Counted from the stretch's first letter, positions 26,316-35,847 are shown. The stretch: DNA of 64,000 bases from Maritalea porphyrae (GCF_030159895.1 NZ_BSNI01000002.1:1328306-1392305); one strand, 5' to 3'. Program-made: numbers and translations. The notes: generated from the sequence alone by a model not told the origin.

Positions 26316-27954
26316 CGGCTGCTTCCTTTTCTGCGCGTTGCCGCAGTTCAGCGCGGATGATTTTGCCACTGGTGGTGATCGGCATGTCGGTAATGAAACG
26401 GATGACGCGCGGATACTCGTACGCGGCCAATTTGTTTTTGACATGCGCTGCGATCTCGTCTGCCAAGCCAGCGCTGCCAGAATAGCCGTCTGCCAGTTCA
26501 ATGTAGGCAGCAACGATCGAGCCGCGAACCGGGTCAGGCTTGCCCACAACGCCCGCCATTTTGACTGCTGGATGGGTCAATAGACAGTCTTCAATTTCGG
26601 CGGGGCCAATTCGATAGCCCGATGAACTAATCACATCATCATCGCGACCAATAAATCGTATTCGTCCGCTTGCCGTTTTGTGGCCTTTGTCACCCGTCAA
26701 TAGCCAGGCGGTGCCGTCAATCTCAACAAATTTGTCTCGCGTTGCGTCAGGGTTGTTCCAATAGTTCAGGAACATCACTGGATCAGGAGAACGCACCCCA
26801 ATGCTGCCATCGTCGCCAACGCCCATGAAGGATTTTGCCTTTTCGTCTATTATTTCCACGTCATGACCAGGAACGGCAAAGCCCATCACCCCCGGCTCTG
26901 CGGGTTCTAGATCAACGCAGGATGAAACGATCATATTGCATTCGGTCTGGCCGTAGAATTCGTTGATTGTCGTACCGAAAACCTTGTGGCCCCAATCCAA
27001 CAACTCCGTGCCAAGCGTTTCACCACCGCTGGCGACAGAACGAAGTTTTAGCCCCCAGCTTTCAGCATCCGGGTCTTGACGCATCATTTTCAGCGCGGTT
27101 GGCGGCAGAAAGGCATTTTGAACATTGTGGTCCCGCATCAGCTCGAACGCGTCTGAGGCACGAAATTTAGCAAAGCGGCGAGCGACAACCGGCACCCCGT
27201 GATGCAACGCAGGCATCAACACATCAAGCAATCCACCAATCCAAGCCCAGTCGGCCGGGGTCCAAATACAATCATCGGGTTGCGGCAAGAAATTGTGGCT
27301 CATCTCGACGCCGGGGAGGTGCCCCAACAATACACGATGGGCGTGCAAAGCACCTTTAGGTTTGCCGGTGGTGCCTGAGGTATAGATCAGAATTGCTGGA
27401 TCGTCAGCTTTGCTGTTGTGCGGGGTAAAATCTGTCGATTGACTATTGCATGCTGTGTGAAAGTCAATTGCCTCTTCCTGCGCACCATCAATAGAGATGA
27501 CGCGCTGAAGCGCGGGAAGCTGCCGTCGAATGGTTTGCAGTTTCGCGGCCCCGTCAGCATTGGTGATGACAGTGTGGGCACCGCTATCGTTGAGCCTATG
27601 CAACAACGCTTCTGGCCCAAAGAGCGTGAAAAGCGGCAATGAGATTGCGCCCATTTTTGTTATCGCAATATGGGATATGGCGGTTTCAATACATTGCGGC
27701 AGCAAAACCGCGACCCGATCTCCCACCTGAATGTTGGCGCTGAGCAAATTGGCAAGCTGGTTCGACTTATCAAGCAGCTGCCCAAAACTGTAGGAGTGAA
27801 AACTCTTATCTTCAGCAACATCGATGATAGCGATTTTATCCGGCGATTGCGCGGCGATCCTGTCGCAAATATCTACCCCGATATTGTATCGTTCGGGAAT
27901 GTGCCACTTAAACTCGTCGCGCGTGGAGCCTATATCGCCCTGTTTTGCCAGCAT
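26305..27954 (-). CDS. AMP-forming acyl-CoA synthetase
   Basis: A 549-residue member of the ANL adenylating superfamily, starting behind a strong GGAGG. It has the P-loop-like IYTSGTTGKPKGALH, the adenine-binding segment INEFYGQTECN (A5), LTGDKG (A7), and the C-terminal lysine in TTSGKIIRAELR (A10) that activates the carboxylate. It is closest in layout to the medium-chain (MACS) or acetyl-CoA synthetase-like group. It activates a carboxylic acid as acyl-AMP and then acyl-CoA. It overlaps the crotonase gene, and an inverted repeat just upstream may be its operator. Confidence 0.92.
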   Translation of the reverse strand: MLAKQGDIGSTRDEFKWHIPERYNIGVDICDRIAAQSPDKIAIIDVAEDKSFHSYSFGQLLDKSNQLANLLSANIQVGDRVAVLLPQCIETAISHIAITKMGAISLPLFTLFGPEALLHRLNDSGAHTVITNADGAAKLQTIRRQLPALQRVISIDGAQEEAIDFHTACNSQSTDFTPHNSKADDPAILIYTSGTTGKPKGALHAHRVLLGHLPGVEMSHNFLPQPDDCIWTPADWAWIGGLLDVLMPALHHGVPVVARRFAKFRASDAFELMRDHNVQNAFLPPTALKMMRQDPDAESWGLKLRSVASGGETLGTELLDWGHKVFGTTINEFYGQTECNMIVSSCVDLEPAEPGVMGFAVPGHDVEIIDEKAKSFMGVGDDGSIGVRSPDPVMFLNYWNNPDATRDKFVEIDGTAWLLTGDKGHKTASGRIRFIGRDDDVISSSGYRIGPAEIEDCLLTHPAVKMAGVVGKPDPVRGSIVAAYIELADGYSGSAGLADEIAAHVKNKLAAYEYPRVIRFITDMPITTSGKIIRAELRQRAEKEAADEQ

Positions 27955-27970
27955 GTTCTTCCTCCCTCAC

Positions 27971-27995
27971 ATTAATGAACGATTGTTCAGTTAAT
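27971..27995. promoter_or_regulatory. Inverted-repeat operator candidate upstream of acyl-CoA synthetase
   Basis: TGAAC-GATT-GTTCA, flanked by ATTAA and TTAAT (with one extra base on the right), forms an almost symmetric 25-bp site that ends 17 bp before the start codon. The size and symmetry suit a TetR-family repressor of fatty-acid degradation, but no regulator gene is adjacent. Confidence 0.5.
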
Positions 27996-28048
27996 GCGTT
28001 GAGGAGAAGTAGAACGTAAATCAAATAAAAAGGGAAGGGCGGAAAAGC

Positions 28049-29317
28049 CTATCCGCGTTCAATCGCGCGCCATGCAATATCTTTACGGCAAAAACCTTCT
28101 GGCCAATCGATTTTGTCAATTGCAGCGTAAGCGCGGTCTCGCGCTTCCTGCACGGTCGTGCCCTTTGCAGTGACGTTCAGCACCCGTCCGCCATTTGCAA
28201 CCAGCTTGTCGCCGTCGCGTTTGGTGCCTGCGTGGAATACCTTGACGTTTTCATCGTCAACTGACTCCAAACCTCTTATTTGTGTGCCCTTTTCGTAAGA
28301 TCCGGGGTAACCATCCGCCGCCATCACAACTGTAAGCGCAACAGTGTCGTCAAATTGTGGGTTTTCTTCGTTTAGGGTGCCATCAGCGCAAGCGCTCAAT
28401 AGTTCAACAATGTCAGACTTGAGGCGCATCATGAGCACCTGACACTCCGGGTCACCAAAACGCACATTATATTCGATCAGTTTTGGCCCATCAGTGGTAA
28501 TCATCAAGCCAATAAACAAAACGCCAGTAAAGGGTGTGCCGCGATCGGCCATGCCCTTGATGCTGGGCTCGATAATCTCTTTACGCGTACGCTCCAGCAT
28601 TTCTTCAGTCATTACAGGAGCTGGCGAATACGCGCCCATGCCGCCGGTGTTCGGGCCCTTGTCACCATCAAATGCACGCTTGTGATCTTGCGCAGATGGC
28701 AGCAGCACAATGTTTTTCCCGTCGCTCAAGGCAAACAATGATGCTTCTTCGCCCACTAAACATTCTTCGATCACCACAGATGCACCAGCTTCGCCAAAGG
28801 TGCCGTCAAAGCAATCGCGCACGGCTGCTTCAGCTTGCTCTAGCGTTTCGGCAACGGTCACACCTTTGCCAGCAGCCAGACCGTCAGCTTTGATGACAAT
28901 CGGTGCGCCTTGCTCTTGTAAATATGCAAGCGCTGGCTCTAGTGCATCGAACTTGCCGTAAGCCGCTGTCGGCACATTCATCTCGTCGCACAGGGCCTTG
29001 GTGAAATACTTCGATCCTTCAAGCTGAGCGGCAGCTTGTGATGGGCCAAACACCTTGAGGCCGCACTCGCGCAGCACGTCGGACAGTCCATCAACCAATG
29101 GTTGCTCTGGGCCGACCACCACAAATTGCACATTTTCGTCTGCACAAAACTCAGCAACTGCCGCGTGATCATCGACGTCGATTTGAACCAATTGCCCGCA
29201 CTCTTCCATGCCTGCATTGCCTGGCGCTATAAACAGCGTGTCTGTGTGTTTGGATTTGGCAATTGCCCATGCCAAAGCGTGTTCGCGACCGCCAGAACCA
29301 ATCAGCAAAATGTTCAT
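28049..29317 (-). CDS. purD: Phosphoribosylamine-glycine ligase
   Basis: A 422-residue ATP-grasp enzyme for the second step of purine biosynthesis (phosphoribosylamine + glycine + ATP to GAR). I chose the ATG at 29317, giving the family start [19 protein letters not shown]; a longer frame would overlap xseA. The ATP-grasp region includes [15 protein letters not shown], the [12 protein letters not shown] segment and YNVRFGDPE with metal-binding residues. The gene is divergent from xseA, with starts 108 bp apart. Confidence 0.97.
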   Translation of the reverse strand: MNILLIGSGGREHALAWAIAKSKHTDTLFIAPGNAGMEECGQLVQIDVDDHAAVAEFCADENVQFVVVGPEQPLVDGLSDVLRECGLKVFGPSQAAAQLEGSKYFTKALCDEMNVPTAAYGKFDALEPALAYLQEQGAPIVIKADGLAAGKGVTVAETLEQAEAAVRDCFDGTFGEAGASVVIEECLVGEEASLFALSDGKNIVLLPSAQDHKRAFDGDKGPNTGGMGAYSPAPVMTEEMLERTRKEIIEPSIKGMADRGTPFTGVLFIGLMITTDGPKLIEYNVRFGDPECQVLMMRLKSDIVELLSACADGTLNEENPQFDDTVALTVVMAADGYPGSYEKGTQIRGLESVDDENVKVFHAGTKRDGDKLVANGGRVLNVTAKGTTVQEARDRAYAAIDKIDWPEGFCRKDIAWRAIERG

Positions 29318-29424
29318 AATCTTTGTCCAGAATCTTTGAGTGTTGCCCGTTGGCGCTCCCTTATCATGTTGATGGCAACCAGTCACCCTTGACGGCGCCA
29401 AATATCCGTTGCACCAGTTCTGAT

Positions 29425-30915
29425 ATGGAATCTTTGCAAACAAACGCCCACGAGTTTACTGTTACCGAAATATCTCAATCGATCAAAAGAACGGTTGAGG
29501 ACAAGTTTGGTCATGTGCGCGTTCGCGGCGAAATTGGCGGTTATCGCGGACCACATGCGTCTGGTCATGCCTATTTTGGGCTAAAGGACGACAAAGCAAA
29601 AATTGATGCCGTGATCTGGCGTGGTGTGTTTTCCAAGCTTGCGATAAAGCCCGAAGAGGGTATGGAAGTTATTGCCACGGGCAAGCTGACAACATTCCCA
29701 GGTTCTTCAAAATACCAAATTGTTATCGAGCATATTGAGCCAGCAGGCGCTGGCGCGCTGATGGCATTGCTGGAACAGCGTCGCAAACAATTGGCGGCTG
29801 AAGGCTTGTTTGATGCTGACCGCAAGCGCGAACTGCCTTATTTGCCGCAAACGATTGGCGTCATCACTTCGCCCACCGGCGCTGTTATCAGAGATATTTT
29901 GCATCGACTTGATGATCGCTTTCCAACTCATGTGATTGTTTGGCCCGTGCGCGTGCAGGGGGACACATGTGGCGCAGAGGTTTCTCGAGCAATTGAAGGC
30001 TTTAACGCCATCAAGCCGAATGGACCGATTAAACGCCCCGATTTGCTTATTGTCGCCCGTGGCGGTGGTTCAATTGAAGATTTGTGGGGCTTTAACGACG
30101 AAGCTGTTGTTCGCGCCACCGCAGATTCGACTATTCCAATCATATCTGCGGTTGGTCACGAGACGGACATTACGCTGATCGATTATGCAGCGGACAAGCG
30201 GGCGCCAACGCCAACAGGTGCCGCTGAAATGGCTGTGCCAGTGAAGGCGGAACTGGTCAATTATGTCGAAGATCTTGGCTCACGGACGCGAAACGCACAA
30301 CTAAGAACCCTTTCAAACTTCAAGGACCGGATGCGAGCCGTTGCCGCCGCAATGCCGAAGCCGCAAGAACTGACGGCGACAGCGAGACAGCGCCAAGATA
30401 TGGCGACGTTGCGACTAGGGAATGCACTGACCCAATTTGTGGACCGCAAGCGCGCGCAGCTTGGCGCGGTAGCGCCGCGTGTTTCCCCAAAATCAATTGA
30501 GCAAAAGCACAGCAATTTGCGCGAGCGTTTGACTTCACTTGGCAGCCGTATGGATCAGGGCTTGAAGCAGCCAACAAGCCGCGCGCGTTTGCGCCTCGAG
30601 CCATTGGCGAGGGCGATGAGCCCAGCCTTTAAGAGGTTGCTCGAGAAACGCCAAGCACTGCTAGAGTCACAATCTAAGCTACTCAACTCGTTGAGTTATA
30701 AAGGAGTTTTAAGTCGCGGCTATGCGCTCGTTCTGGATGCAGATGGCCAAGTGGCGCGATCTGCAAAGGCTCTGGAAGCGGGCGAAGGCGTCACTTTGAG
30801 ACTTTCTGACGGTGATGTTGGTGCTCAGATTTCCGATAAGCCGCCACAAAAAACCAAAAAGCAAGCAAAGCCCAAGGCTAAAAAAACTATTGATGGGCAG
30901 GAAAGCTTGTTTTGA
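29425..30915 (+). CDS. xseA: Exodeoxyribonuclease VII large subunit
   Basis: A 496-residue protein starting at [11 protein letters not shown]; an earlier in-frame ATG would run into the purD start region. An N-terminal OB-fold ([20 protein letters not shown]) binds single-stranded DNA. The catalytic domain has [14 protein letters not shown], the [14 protein letters not shown] metal/catalytic segment and [14 protein letters not shown]. Coiled-coil helices follow, and a lysine-rich tail ends the protein. With XseB, not in the window, it degrades ssDNA to oligonucleotides. DUF2093 follows 46 bp downstream. Confidence 0.96.
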   Translation: MESLQTNAHEFTVTEISQSIKRTVEDKFGHVRVRGEIGGYRGPHASGHAYFGLKDDKAKIDAVIWRGVFSKLAIKPEEGMEVIATGKLTTFPGSSKYQIVIEHIEPAGAGALMALLEQRRKQLAAEGLFDADRKRELPYLPQTIGVITSPTGAVIRDILHRLDDRFPTHVIVWPVRVQGDTCGAEVSRAIEGFNAIKPNGPIKRPDLLIVARGGGSIEDLWGFNDEAVVRATADSTIPIISAVGHETDITLIDYAADKRAPTPTGAAEMAVPVKAELVNYVEDLGSRTRNAQLRTLSNFKDRMRAVAAAMPKPQELTATARQRQDMATLRLGNALTQFVDRKRAQLGAVAPRVSPKSIEQKHSNLRERLTSLGSRMDQGLKQPTSRARLRLEPLARAMSPAFKRLLEKRQALLESQSKLLNSLSYKGVLSRGYALVLDADGQVARSAKALEAGEGVTLRLSDGDVGAQISDKPPQKTKKQAKPKAKKTIDGQESLF

Positions 30916-30961
30916 TTTTTTCTAGCAGGTCTCTTATATGTGAGCGAGATAAGAGGACGAA

Positions 30962-31177
30962 ATGAATATTTTTGAACCTGGATTTGGCCAGCGCGAAGCA
31001 AAACTGCGCTATTTGGATGCGGACTTTGCCGTAATTGAGCCGGGTCATTTTGTGACCTGCGCAGTAACGGGCCAGCGGATTGCGCTTGAAGACCTCACCT
31101 ATTGGAGTGTCGACAAGCAGGAGGCCTATATTGACGCCCTTGCGTCGATGAAAGCCATAGCAGACAGCAACAAGTAG
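30962..31177 (+). CDS. DUF2093 domain protein
   Basis: A 71-residue protein behind GAGG. It reads as one DUF2093 unit: a beta-rich segment (FAVIEPGHFVTCAVTGQRI) followed by LEDLTYWSVDKQEAY. I recall this family in Hyphomicrobiales close to xseA and the lpxK region. The function is unknown. It lies 15 bp before the LpxB-related gene and is probably cotranscribed with xseA and that gene. Confidence 0.85.
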   Translation: MNIFEPGFGQREAKLRYLDADFAVIEPGHFVTCAVTGQRIALEDLTYWSVDKQEAYIDALASMKAIADSNK

Positions 31178-31192
31178 AAAGCTCCCAGCATC

Positions 31193-32323
31193 GTGCGTGT
31201 TCTGGTGATATCCAACGGCTATGGCGAAGATGCAATGGCCGCGTTTCTGGCGCGTGAACTATCGCGACATGTGGATTTGGTTGAAGCGCTGCCAACCGTT
31301 GGTCCCGGAAAATCATATGACGGCATATGTGAGACAGTAGGGCCACGCGGTGATCTCGCTAGCGAAGGGCACCGTAAAGTTGGCTCTTTGCTCAAAGACT
31401 TCCAGCATGGATTGGCGTTTACCGCTGTTAGTCATGTCAAATTCATGCGCGACAACAAAGCGCGCTGGGACAAGGTGGTTACAGTTGGCGACATCATTGG
31501 CCCACTTTTGAGCTTTGCCGGTGGTTACAAAGTCGATCTTCACATCGACGTCTACAATTCAGGCTATGCAAGGCAATATTCTGCCGCAGAAAAGCAAGCG
31601 TTGAAGCGTACGACTAAGAAAATCCTCTGCCGAGATGACATTTTAGCCGGTTCACTGCGCGCGCTGGATATAGATGCAGGCTTTGCCGGCAATCTGATGA
31701 TGGATACAGTGCCTGAATTGGATATCGACATTGCGCCTTTGTGCGCCGGCAAGGTTGGCGTTACCTTGCTGCCGGGTAGTCGCGCTGCAGCGCCAAAGCT
31801 TTTTGCTGTTGAGATGGATGCGATAAACCGACTTTCGCAGAAATACCCACTTGTCATCTTGGTTCCCGTTGCGACTGGCGTTGATGTTGGGTCGTTAATT
31901 CAAAGTGCCGGGCTGCGAAATCTGATAGATCAAAACCTGATCGGCGGCGAACATTTGGGTGTGGCTGCTTCTTTTGATCAAACAGAAGTCCATTTCTTTG
32001 AAAAAGGCATTGGCACGCTCGCTCGCCAGTCGCGAGTGGTTGTGGGGCAAGCTGGTACCGCAGGCTTTCAGAGTGCCGGATTGGGTATTCCGACAATTGC
32101 GCTGGTTCCAGATGATGCACGCCCACAACGTGTGCGTCGAAATGAACGACTAATGGGCGAAAGCCGCATCACCTCTCCGGTTGATGCATTGCAACTGGCC
32201 AACAAGCTCGAACCCTTGCTCAAAGATAAAGCCGAGGCGGAAAGACGTGGCAAAATCGGGATTGAGCGCATGGGACCACCCGGTGCGTTGGATGCGGCCG
32301 TGCGGATAATCGCGGGGACTTAA
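31193..32323 (+). CDS. Lipid-A-disaccharide synthase-related glycosyltransferase (TIGR03492-like)
   Basis: A 376-residue protein starting at GTG 31193. The N-terminus MRVLVISNGYGEDAMAAFLA matches the SNGHGED opening I recall for the LpxB-related family known mainly from cyanobacteria. Further shared features are LLPGSRAAAPKL near residue 190 and VVGQAGTAGFQSAGLGIPTIAL near 284, the equivalents of the LpxB nucleotide-sugar motifs. A GT-B glycosyltransferase acting on a lipid is the best guess; donor and acceptor are unknown. It is not LpxB itself. It faces the DUF374 acyltransferase gene tail-to-tail with a 2-bp gap, where relatives usually have waaA and lpxK (from memory). Confidence 0.78.
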   Translation: MRVLVISNGYGEDAMAAFLARELSRHVDLVEALPTVGPGKSYDGICETVGPRGDLASEGHRKVGSLLKDFQHGLAFTAVSHVKFMRDNKARWDKVVTVGDIIGPLLSFAGGYKVDLHIDVYNSGYARQYSAAEKQALKRTTKKILCRDDILAGSLRALDIDAGFAGNLMMDTVPELDIDIAPLCAGKVGVTLLPGSRAAAPKLFAVEMDAINRLSQKYPLVILVPVATGVDVGSLIQSAGLRNLIDQNLIGGEHLGVAASFDQTEVHFFEKGIGTLARQSRVVVGQAGTAGFQSAGLGIPTIALVPDDARPQRVRRNERLMGESRITSPVDALQLANKLEPLLKDKAEAERRGKIGIERMGPPGALDAAVRIIAGT

Positions 32324-32325
32324 AT

Positions 32326-33042
32326 CTAGTCTTTTTTGTCAGCCAATTCAAAAGCACGCGCGGTGGTGCGATCAAGTTTCATTGCCAACTCTTTTGAATA
32401 AGGCTCCAAATCCTTAGCGGATTTGGGTACCCATATCGGCTCGTCAATACAGGCTGTCATCCGCGAAAATGGATGGTTGATCTGCATTTTGTCCCAGACA
32501 TTTTCAAGCACCGTGCGGCGCGAGCTGGAAACCGCGTATGGAATGATCGGTCGACCAGAGAAGCGCGCGAGCAGGGCAATGCCATCACTGACGTTACGAC
32601 CTGGAACAGGCGGAATGTCTGCAGTTATGCCAATCGATTGTCCGCGCTTCATTTCACGCAGCATTTCGCGCATAGCGGCCATACCGCCGGTGCCTTCATC
32701 CTGTTTAAAGCTTGCGCCTGAACCATCGATCGATGAGCAACCAAAACTCTCCGCCGCTGCGGCAACAATTTGGCCATCGGGATGACGAGAAGTTAGAATG
32801 GACAATTGTTCGGCTACGGGCACCAGTTTCATGCCCAACATGCCTTGCCCGTGCCAACAGCAAAATATCGCCGGCATTAGATCCGCTGAAATGTCGTGTG
32901 CATTGGGCGGGTCATAGACAAATTTTGATGTGGCGGACGAAAATCGCAAATAGCCGCCAAGGACGTGCCAACCCAAAAAACGTCGGAACCCTGCGCTTTG
33001 AAAAAAGCCTGACTTTTCAGGTTGGCTGACCTCTGTGCTCAT
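32326..33042 (-). CDS. DUF374 family lysophospholipid acyltransferase-like protein
   Basis: A 238-residue protein of the DUF374/LPLAT type. The active-site region reads FCCWHGQGM and TSRHPDGQIV (DUF374 proteins have SRSxDGE-like sequences here), followed by GITADIPPVPGR, the equivalent of the third acyltransferase motif. It probably transfers an acyl chain to a lipid precursor at the inner membrane; the substrate is not established. It belongs to the conserved cluster DUF374-DUF4170-inositol phosphatase on the minus strand. Confidence 0.85.
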   Translation of the reverse strand: MSTEVSQPEKSGFFQSAGFRRFLGWHVLGGYLRFSSATSKFVYDPPNAHDISADLMPAIFCCWHGQGMLGMKLVPVAEQLSILTSRHPDGQIVAAAAESFGCSSIDGSGASFKQDEGTGGMAAMREMLREMKRGQSIGITADIPPVPGRNVSDGIALLARFSGRPIIPYAVSSSRRTVLENVWDKMQINHPFSRMTACIDEPIWVPKSAKDLEPYSKELAMKLDRTTARAFELADKKD

Positions 33043-33047
33043 AAAAG

Positions 33048-33278
33048 CTATTTCTTGCCTGGATCAAGCAAGCGGTGCAAATGCACAACAAAGTAACGCA
33101 TGTGCGCATTATCAACTGTCATTTGCGCTTTCTGCTTCCAAACGGCCGCAGCAGTTTCGTAGTTTGGGTAGACACCAACAATGTCGACCTCATCTAGGTT
33201 GCGGAATGTGACATGGTCTAGGTCTTCAAGTTCGCCGCCGATGACCAGATGCAGCAGTTGCTTATTATCGTCGCTCAT
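33048..33278 (-). CDS. DUF4170 domain protein
   Basis: A 76-residue protein with the single-domain layout of DUF4170: LHLVIGGEL, then FRNLDEVDIVGVYPNYETA and a helix followed by RYFVVHLHRLLDP. The function is unknown. It is 5 bp upstream of the DUF374 gene and 23 bp downstream of the inositol phosphatase gene on the same strand, so the three form one operon. Confidence 0.85.
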   Translation of the reverse strand: MSDDNKQLLHLVIGGELEDLDHVTFRNLDEVDIVGVYPNYETAAAVWKQKAQMTVDNAHMRYFVVHLHRLLDPGKK

Positions 33279-33301
33279 AAAGTTCCCACTTCACTTAAAA
33301 G

Positions 33302-34120
33302 CTATATGTTTGTTGGGCATCCATAGACGTTTCGCAGCACCTCATGGATGTCGTCTTTTAAACCGTCCTCAACCATTGCCGCAATAGCGCCATGCCGAAT
33401 TTCTTGCTTATTAAAGGACGGTTTGCCGCAGCACACATCTTCAAGGCTGATGCCGCACTCTTCAAGGATCAGCGATGCGGATGCAATGTCCCAATCTTGT
33501 GCGCCACGTCGCGATACCGCAATGTCCAAGACACCTGTTGCTACTTGCACCAACCTAAGCGCCAATGATCTGATCGCTGGCCCGCGCACAAACGAAATGC
33601 CACGTGCCTCTAACTCTCTGTGCACAGCGCCAGGCGCAGGCATTATAGGGCCAACATTCCCCATGCGCGCGCGCCGTCGAATGGGTTCCCCATTTAGATA
33701 GGCTCCACCGCCTGCAACAGCTTCATAAAATTCATCACGAATAGGCGCGTAAACAACACCAGCGACGGGTTTGCCTTTTTCGACAACCGTTATGCAAACT
33801 GTCCAGCTGTCGTCGCCTTGTAAATAACCGCGTGTACCATCAATCGGGTCGACCACAAAAATGCGGTCCTTATTCATGCGATCCAGATTGTCGGCTGTTT
33901 CTTCACTTAGCCAACCGTAGTCAGGTCGTTCGCCGCAAAGCGTTGCTTTAAGATATCTGTCAACCGCATAGTCAGCTTCAGAGACCGGAGATGCATTGTC
34001 TTTTGTCCAAGTTTTTACATCTTGGCGAAAAAAACCTGTTGCGATGATACCGGCACTAACTGCCGCGGAGCGGATCAATTCCAAATCAGCTTCAAATTCG
34101 AGCGCGCTTTGTTGCGGCAT
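33302..34120 (-). CDS. Inositol monophosphatase / 3'(2'),5'-bisphosphate nucleotidase family protein
   Basis: 272 residues from the ATG at 34120, with GGAG 6 bases upstream. The metal-binding motifs of the Li+-sensitive phosphatase superfamily are present: LSEETADN, VVDPIDGTRGYLQG, and QDWDIASASLILEE near the C-terminus. It hydrolyses a small phosphomonoester such as inositol phosphate, fructose bisphosphate or PAP (CysQ-like); the motifs do not decide which. It heads the operon with DUF4170 and DUF374. Confidence 0.9.
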   Translation of the reverse strand: MPQQSALEFEADLELIRSAAVSAGIIATGFFRQDVKTWTKDNASPVSEADYAVDRYLKATLCGERPDYGWLSEETADNLDRMNKDRIFVVDPIDGTRGYLQGDDSWTVCITVVEKGKPVAGVVYAPIRDEFYEAVAGGGAYLNGEPIRRRARMGNVGPIMPAPGAVHRELEARGISFVRGPAIRSLALRLVQVATGVLDIAVSRRGAQDWDIASASLILEECGISLEDVCCGKPSFNKQEIRHGAIAAMVEDGLKDDIHEVLRNVYGCPTNI

Positions 34121-34367
34121 CCATGGCTCCGTCAATTGGCTTAAGTGCCCAGTGAGACTGATATGTGACCTTTTTATAAGGTGCAACCATGCTGTTTCGG
34201 TTAATTAGCCGTTATGCCCGGTCATAACCTGCTAACCCTCTTTGAAACAACGAAAATTTAACCGCATTTTTTAAGCGGATTGAGAAACCTCTCCAGTAGT
34301 TTGGTCCTCAACAACGAGAAGCGAAAACTTAAAAACAGCTCTCGAGTTAACAGGAAGGCACTAAACC

Positions 34368-34877
34368 ATGCTGCAAGGCACAATCATTCGAGGATCCAAT
34401 GTGATCCTCAGCGGAAAGAACGGGCAAAGCCTGCCCGCACTCCGACCAGCAAACGACAATGCGCCCAAAGACGATGTGAAAACTGTAACGGTTCGCAAAA
34501 CATTGTCCAAATCAGGCGTTCCGATCAAAATCAAAGTACCAGTGACCGAATATATGGGCGTTGCTGTGGCCACCACCATCTCAGATGAAGGTGTGCTCAC
34601 AAGCTCAATTGAACTGGTGCATTCTGATAGTGGTTTGAATTATCGCGTGTTCGAAGAAGAAGGTAACCATGCTGTGGTCGCCGAATGGCAAAATTGGGGC
34701 AAAAAGCTCGCGCTGCCATTGTTCATTCGTGCTGGTAATGGTGACTTGGTGCCATACACCCAACATGTTGGTGGCGTGATGCTCGGCAATGAAACAAATC
34801 GCCGGCAGCTTGCAAACCAAGCAAACCGTCGCCCGCGCTTTCTCAACAAACGAAAAATTGGTTTGGTTTCCGGCTAA
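34368..34877 (+). CDS. DUF6101-like protein
   Basis: A 169-residue protein of unknown function. The segment IELVHSDSGLNYRVFEEE...VVAEWQNWGKKLALPL and the basic end RRPRFLNKRKIG match what I remember of the Hyphomicrobiales family DUF6101 (HRDP.LS, VAEWQ.WG, RRPRFL.RRK). No signal peptide, membrane helix or catalytic motif is seen. It is monocistronic between the divergent inositol phosphatase gene and the convergent ubiA. Confidence 0.7.
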   Translation: MLQGTIIRGSNVILSGKNGQSLPALRPANDNAPKDDVKTVTVRKTLSKSGVPIKIKVPVTEYMGVAVATTISDEGVLTSSIELVHSDSGLNYRVFEEEGNHAVVAEWQNWGKKLALPLFIRAGNGDLVPYTQHVGGVMLGNETNRRQLANQANRRPRFLNKRKIGLVSG

Positions 34878-34898
34878 AACATAATGCACTCAGGGTCG

Positions 34899-34926
34899 AG
34901 GTTCTAAGTCTCCAAAATTAGAACCT
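34899..34926. repeat. 9-bp inverted repeat between DUF6101 and ubiA
   Basis: AGGTTCTAA and TTAGAACCT are separated by 10 bases and the right arm includes the ubiA stop codon. The stem is AT-rich with no T-run on either side. It lies between two converging genes and may act as a weak bidirectional transcript end. Confidence 0.45.
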
Positions 34927-35847
34927 GTACTCAATGTACAAACTAAGTGCCAGTGCCAGCCCGACCCAATGATTTGCTTTAAACCGGACAAGGCAGTTCA
35001 AGCCTTGCTCCGGTTTAAGCGTTGCGATTTGCCAAATCAGTAATAGCGGCACCGCCCAAGCCGCGTATAGAAAAACCTTGCCAACCCCAGCACCATCGGC
35101 TGCAAACCACCACAAAATTAACGCGCCAACATAAAAAGCAGCGGTGATTTCGCGCGCATATGCGCCAAAAAGACGCGCTGTCGATTTAACACCAATCATT
35201 GCGTCATCTTCGCGATCTTGCAGCGCGTAGATTGTGTCGTAGCCAATGGTCCACAAAATTGAACCTGCATATAACCAAAATGCGGGATAGTGCAGGGTGC
35301 CAAACATCGCCGCCCATCCCATCAGCGCACCCCAATTAAAGGCAAGCCCCAAAAACAATTGTGGCCAATAGGTGATGCGCTTCATGAAGGGATAAATCAC
35401 CACCAGAACAAGCGACGAGATGCCTAACAGTTTTGTGAAATCATTGAATTGCAACAATACGACCAGTCCAATAAGGCATTGTGCCACCAAGAAGATGATG
35501 GCCTGGCGCACGCTAACTTGCCCCGAAGGTATCGGGCGTGAGCGTGTCCGCTCAACCTTGTCGTCTATGTCGCGATCAATAATGTCGTTGAGTGTGCAGC
35601 CTGCGCCACGCATGGCCACCGCTCCGACAAAGAAAAGAGCCAAATAATAAAGCGAAAAGCCCGTTTGCGGTCGTGCAACCGCCGCAAGAGCTAACGAAAA
35701 AGCACAGGGCCAAAACAATAGCCAATAGCCAATCGGACGATCCAGCCGCGCCATTCGCAGATATGGCCGAGTAGCCGCAGGGGCAAATCGATCAACCCAG
35801 TTCTTGGCATCTGCGTCAGCAACGCGGTCAGTTTTTGGTTCACTCAT
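34918..35847 (-). CDS. ubiA: 4-hydroxybenzoate polyprenyltransferase
   Basis: 309 residues from the ATG at 35847 (MSEPKTD); a longer frame would overlap rsmE. The integral membrane prenyltransferase has two Asp-rich motifs, NDIIDRDIDDKVERT near residue 106 and YALQDREDD near 210, which bind the Mg-diphosphate of the prenyl donor. RSRPIPSG after the first motif is typical of UbiA. It attaches the polyprenyl tail to 4-hydroxybenzoate in ubiquinone synthesis, feeding the respiratory chain that includes the oxidase encoded downstream. It is divergent from rsmE. Confidence 0.95.
   Translation of the reverse strand: MSEPKTDRVADADAKNWVDRFAPAATRPYLRMARLDRPIGYWLLFWPCAFSLALAAVARPQTGFSLYYLALFFVGAVAMRGAGCTLNDIIDRDIDDKVERTRSRPIPSGQVSVRQAIIFLVAQCLIGLVVLLQFNDFTKLLGISSLVLVVIYPFMKRITYWPQLFLGLAFNWGALMGWAAMFGTLHYPAFWLYAGSILWTIGYDTIYALQDREDDAMIGVKSTARLFGAYAREITAAFYVGALILWWFAADGAGVGKVFLYAAWAVPLLLIWQIATLKPEQGLNCLVRFKANHWVGLALALSLYIEYRF

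Noticed and set aside
34255-34275. Two TTAA half sites upstream of the DUF6101 gene, reminiscent of a CtrA box
   Set aside because: The spacing is 9 bases instead of 7, so the CtrA consensus is not met.
34280-34588. 102-residue open frame overlapping the DUF6101 start in another frame
   Set aside because: No family pattern, and it overlaps a better gene on the same strand.
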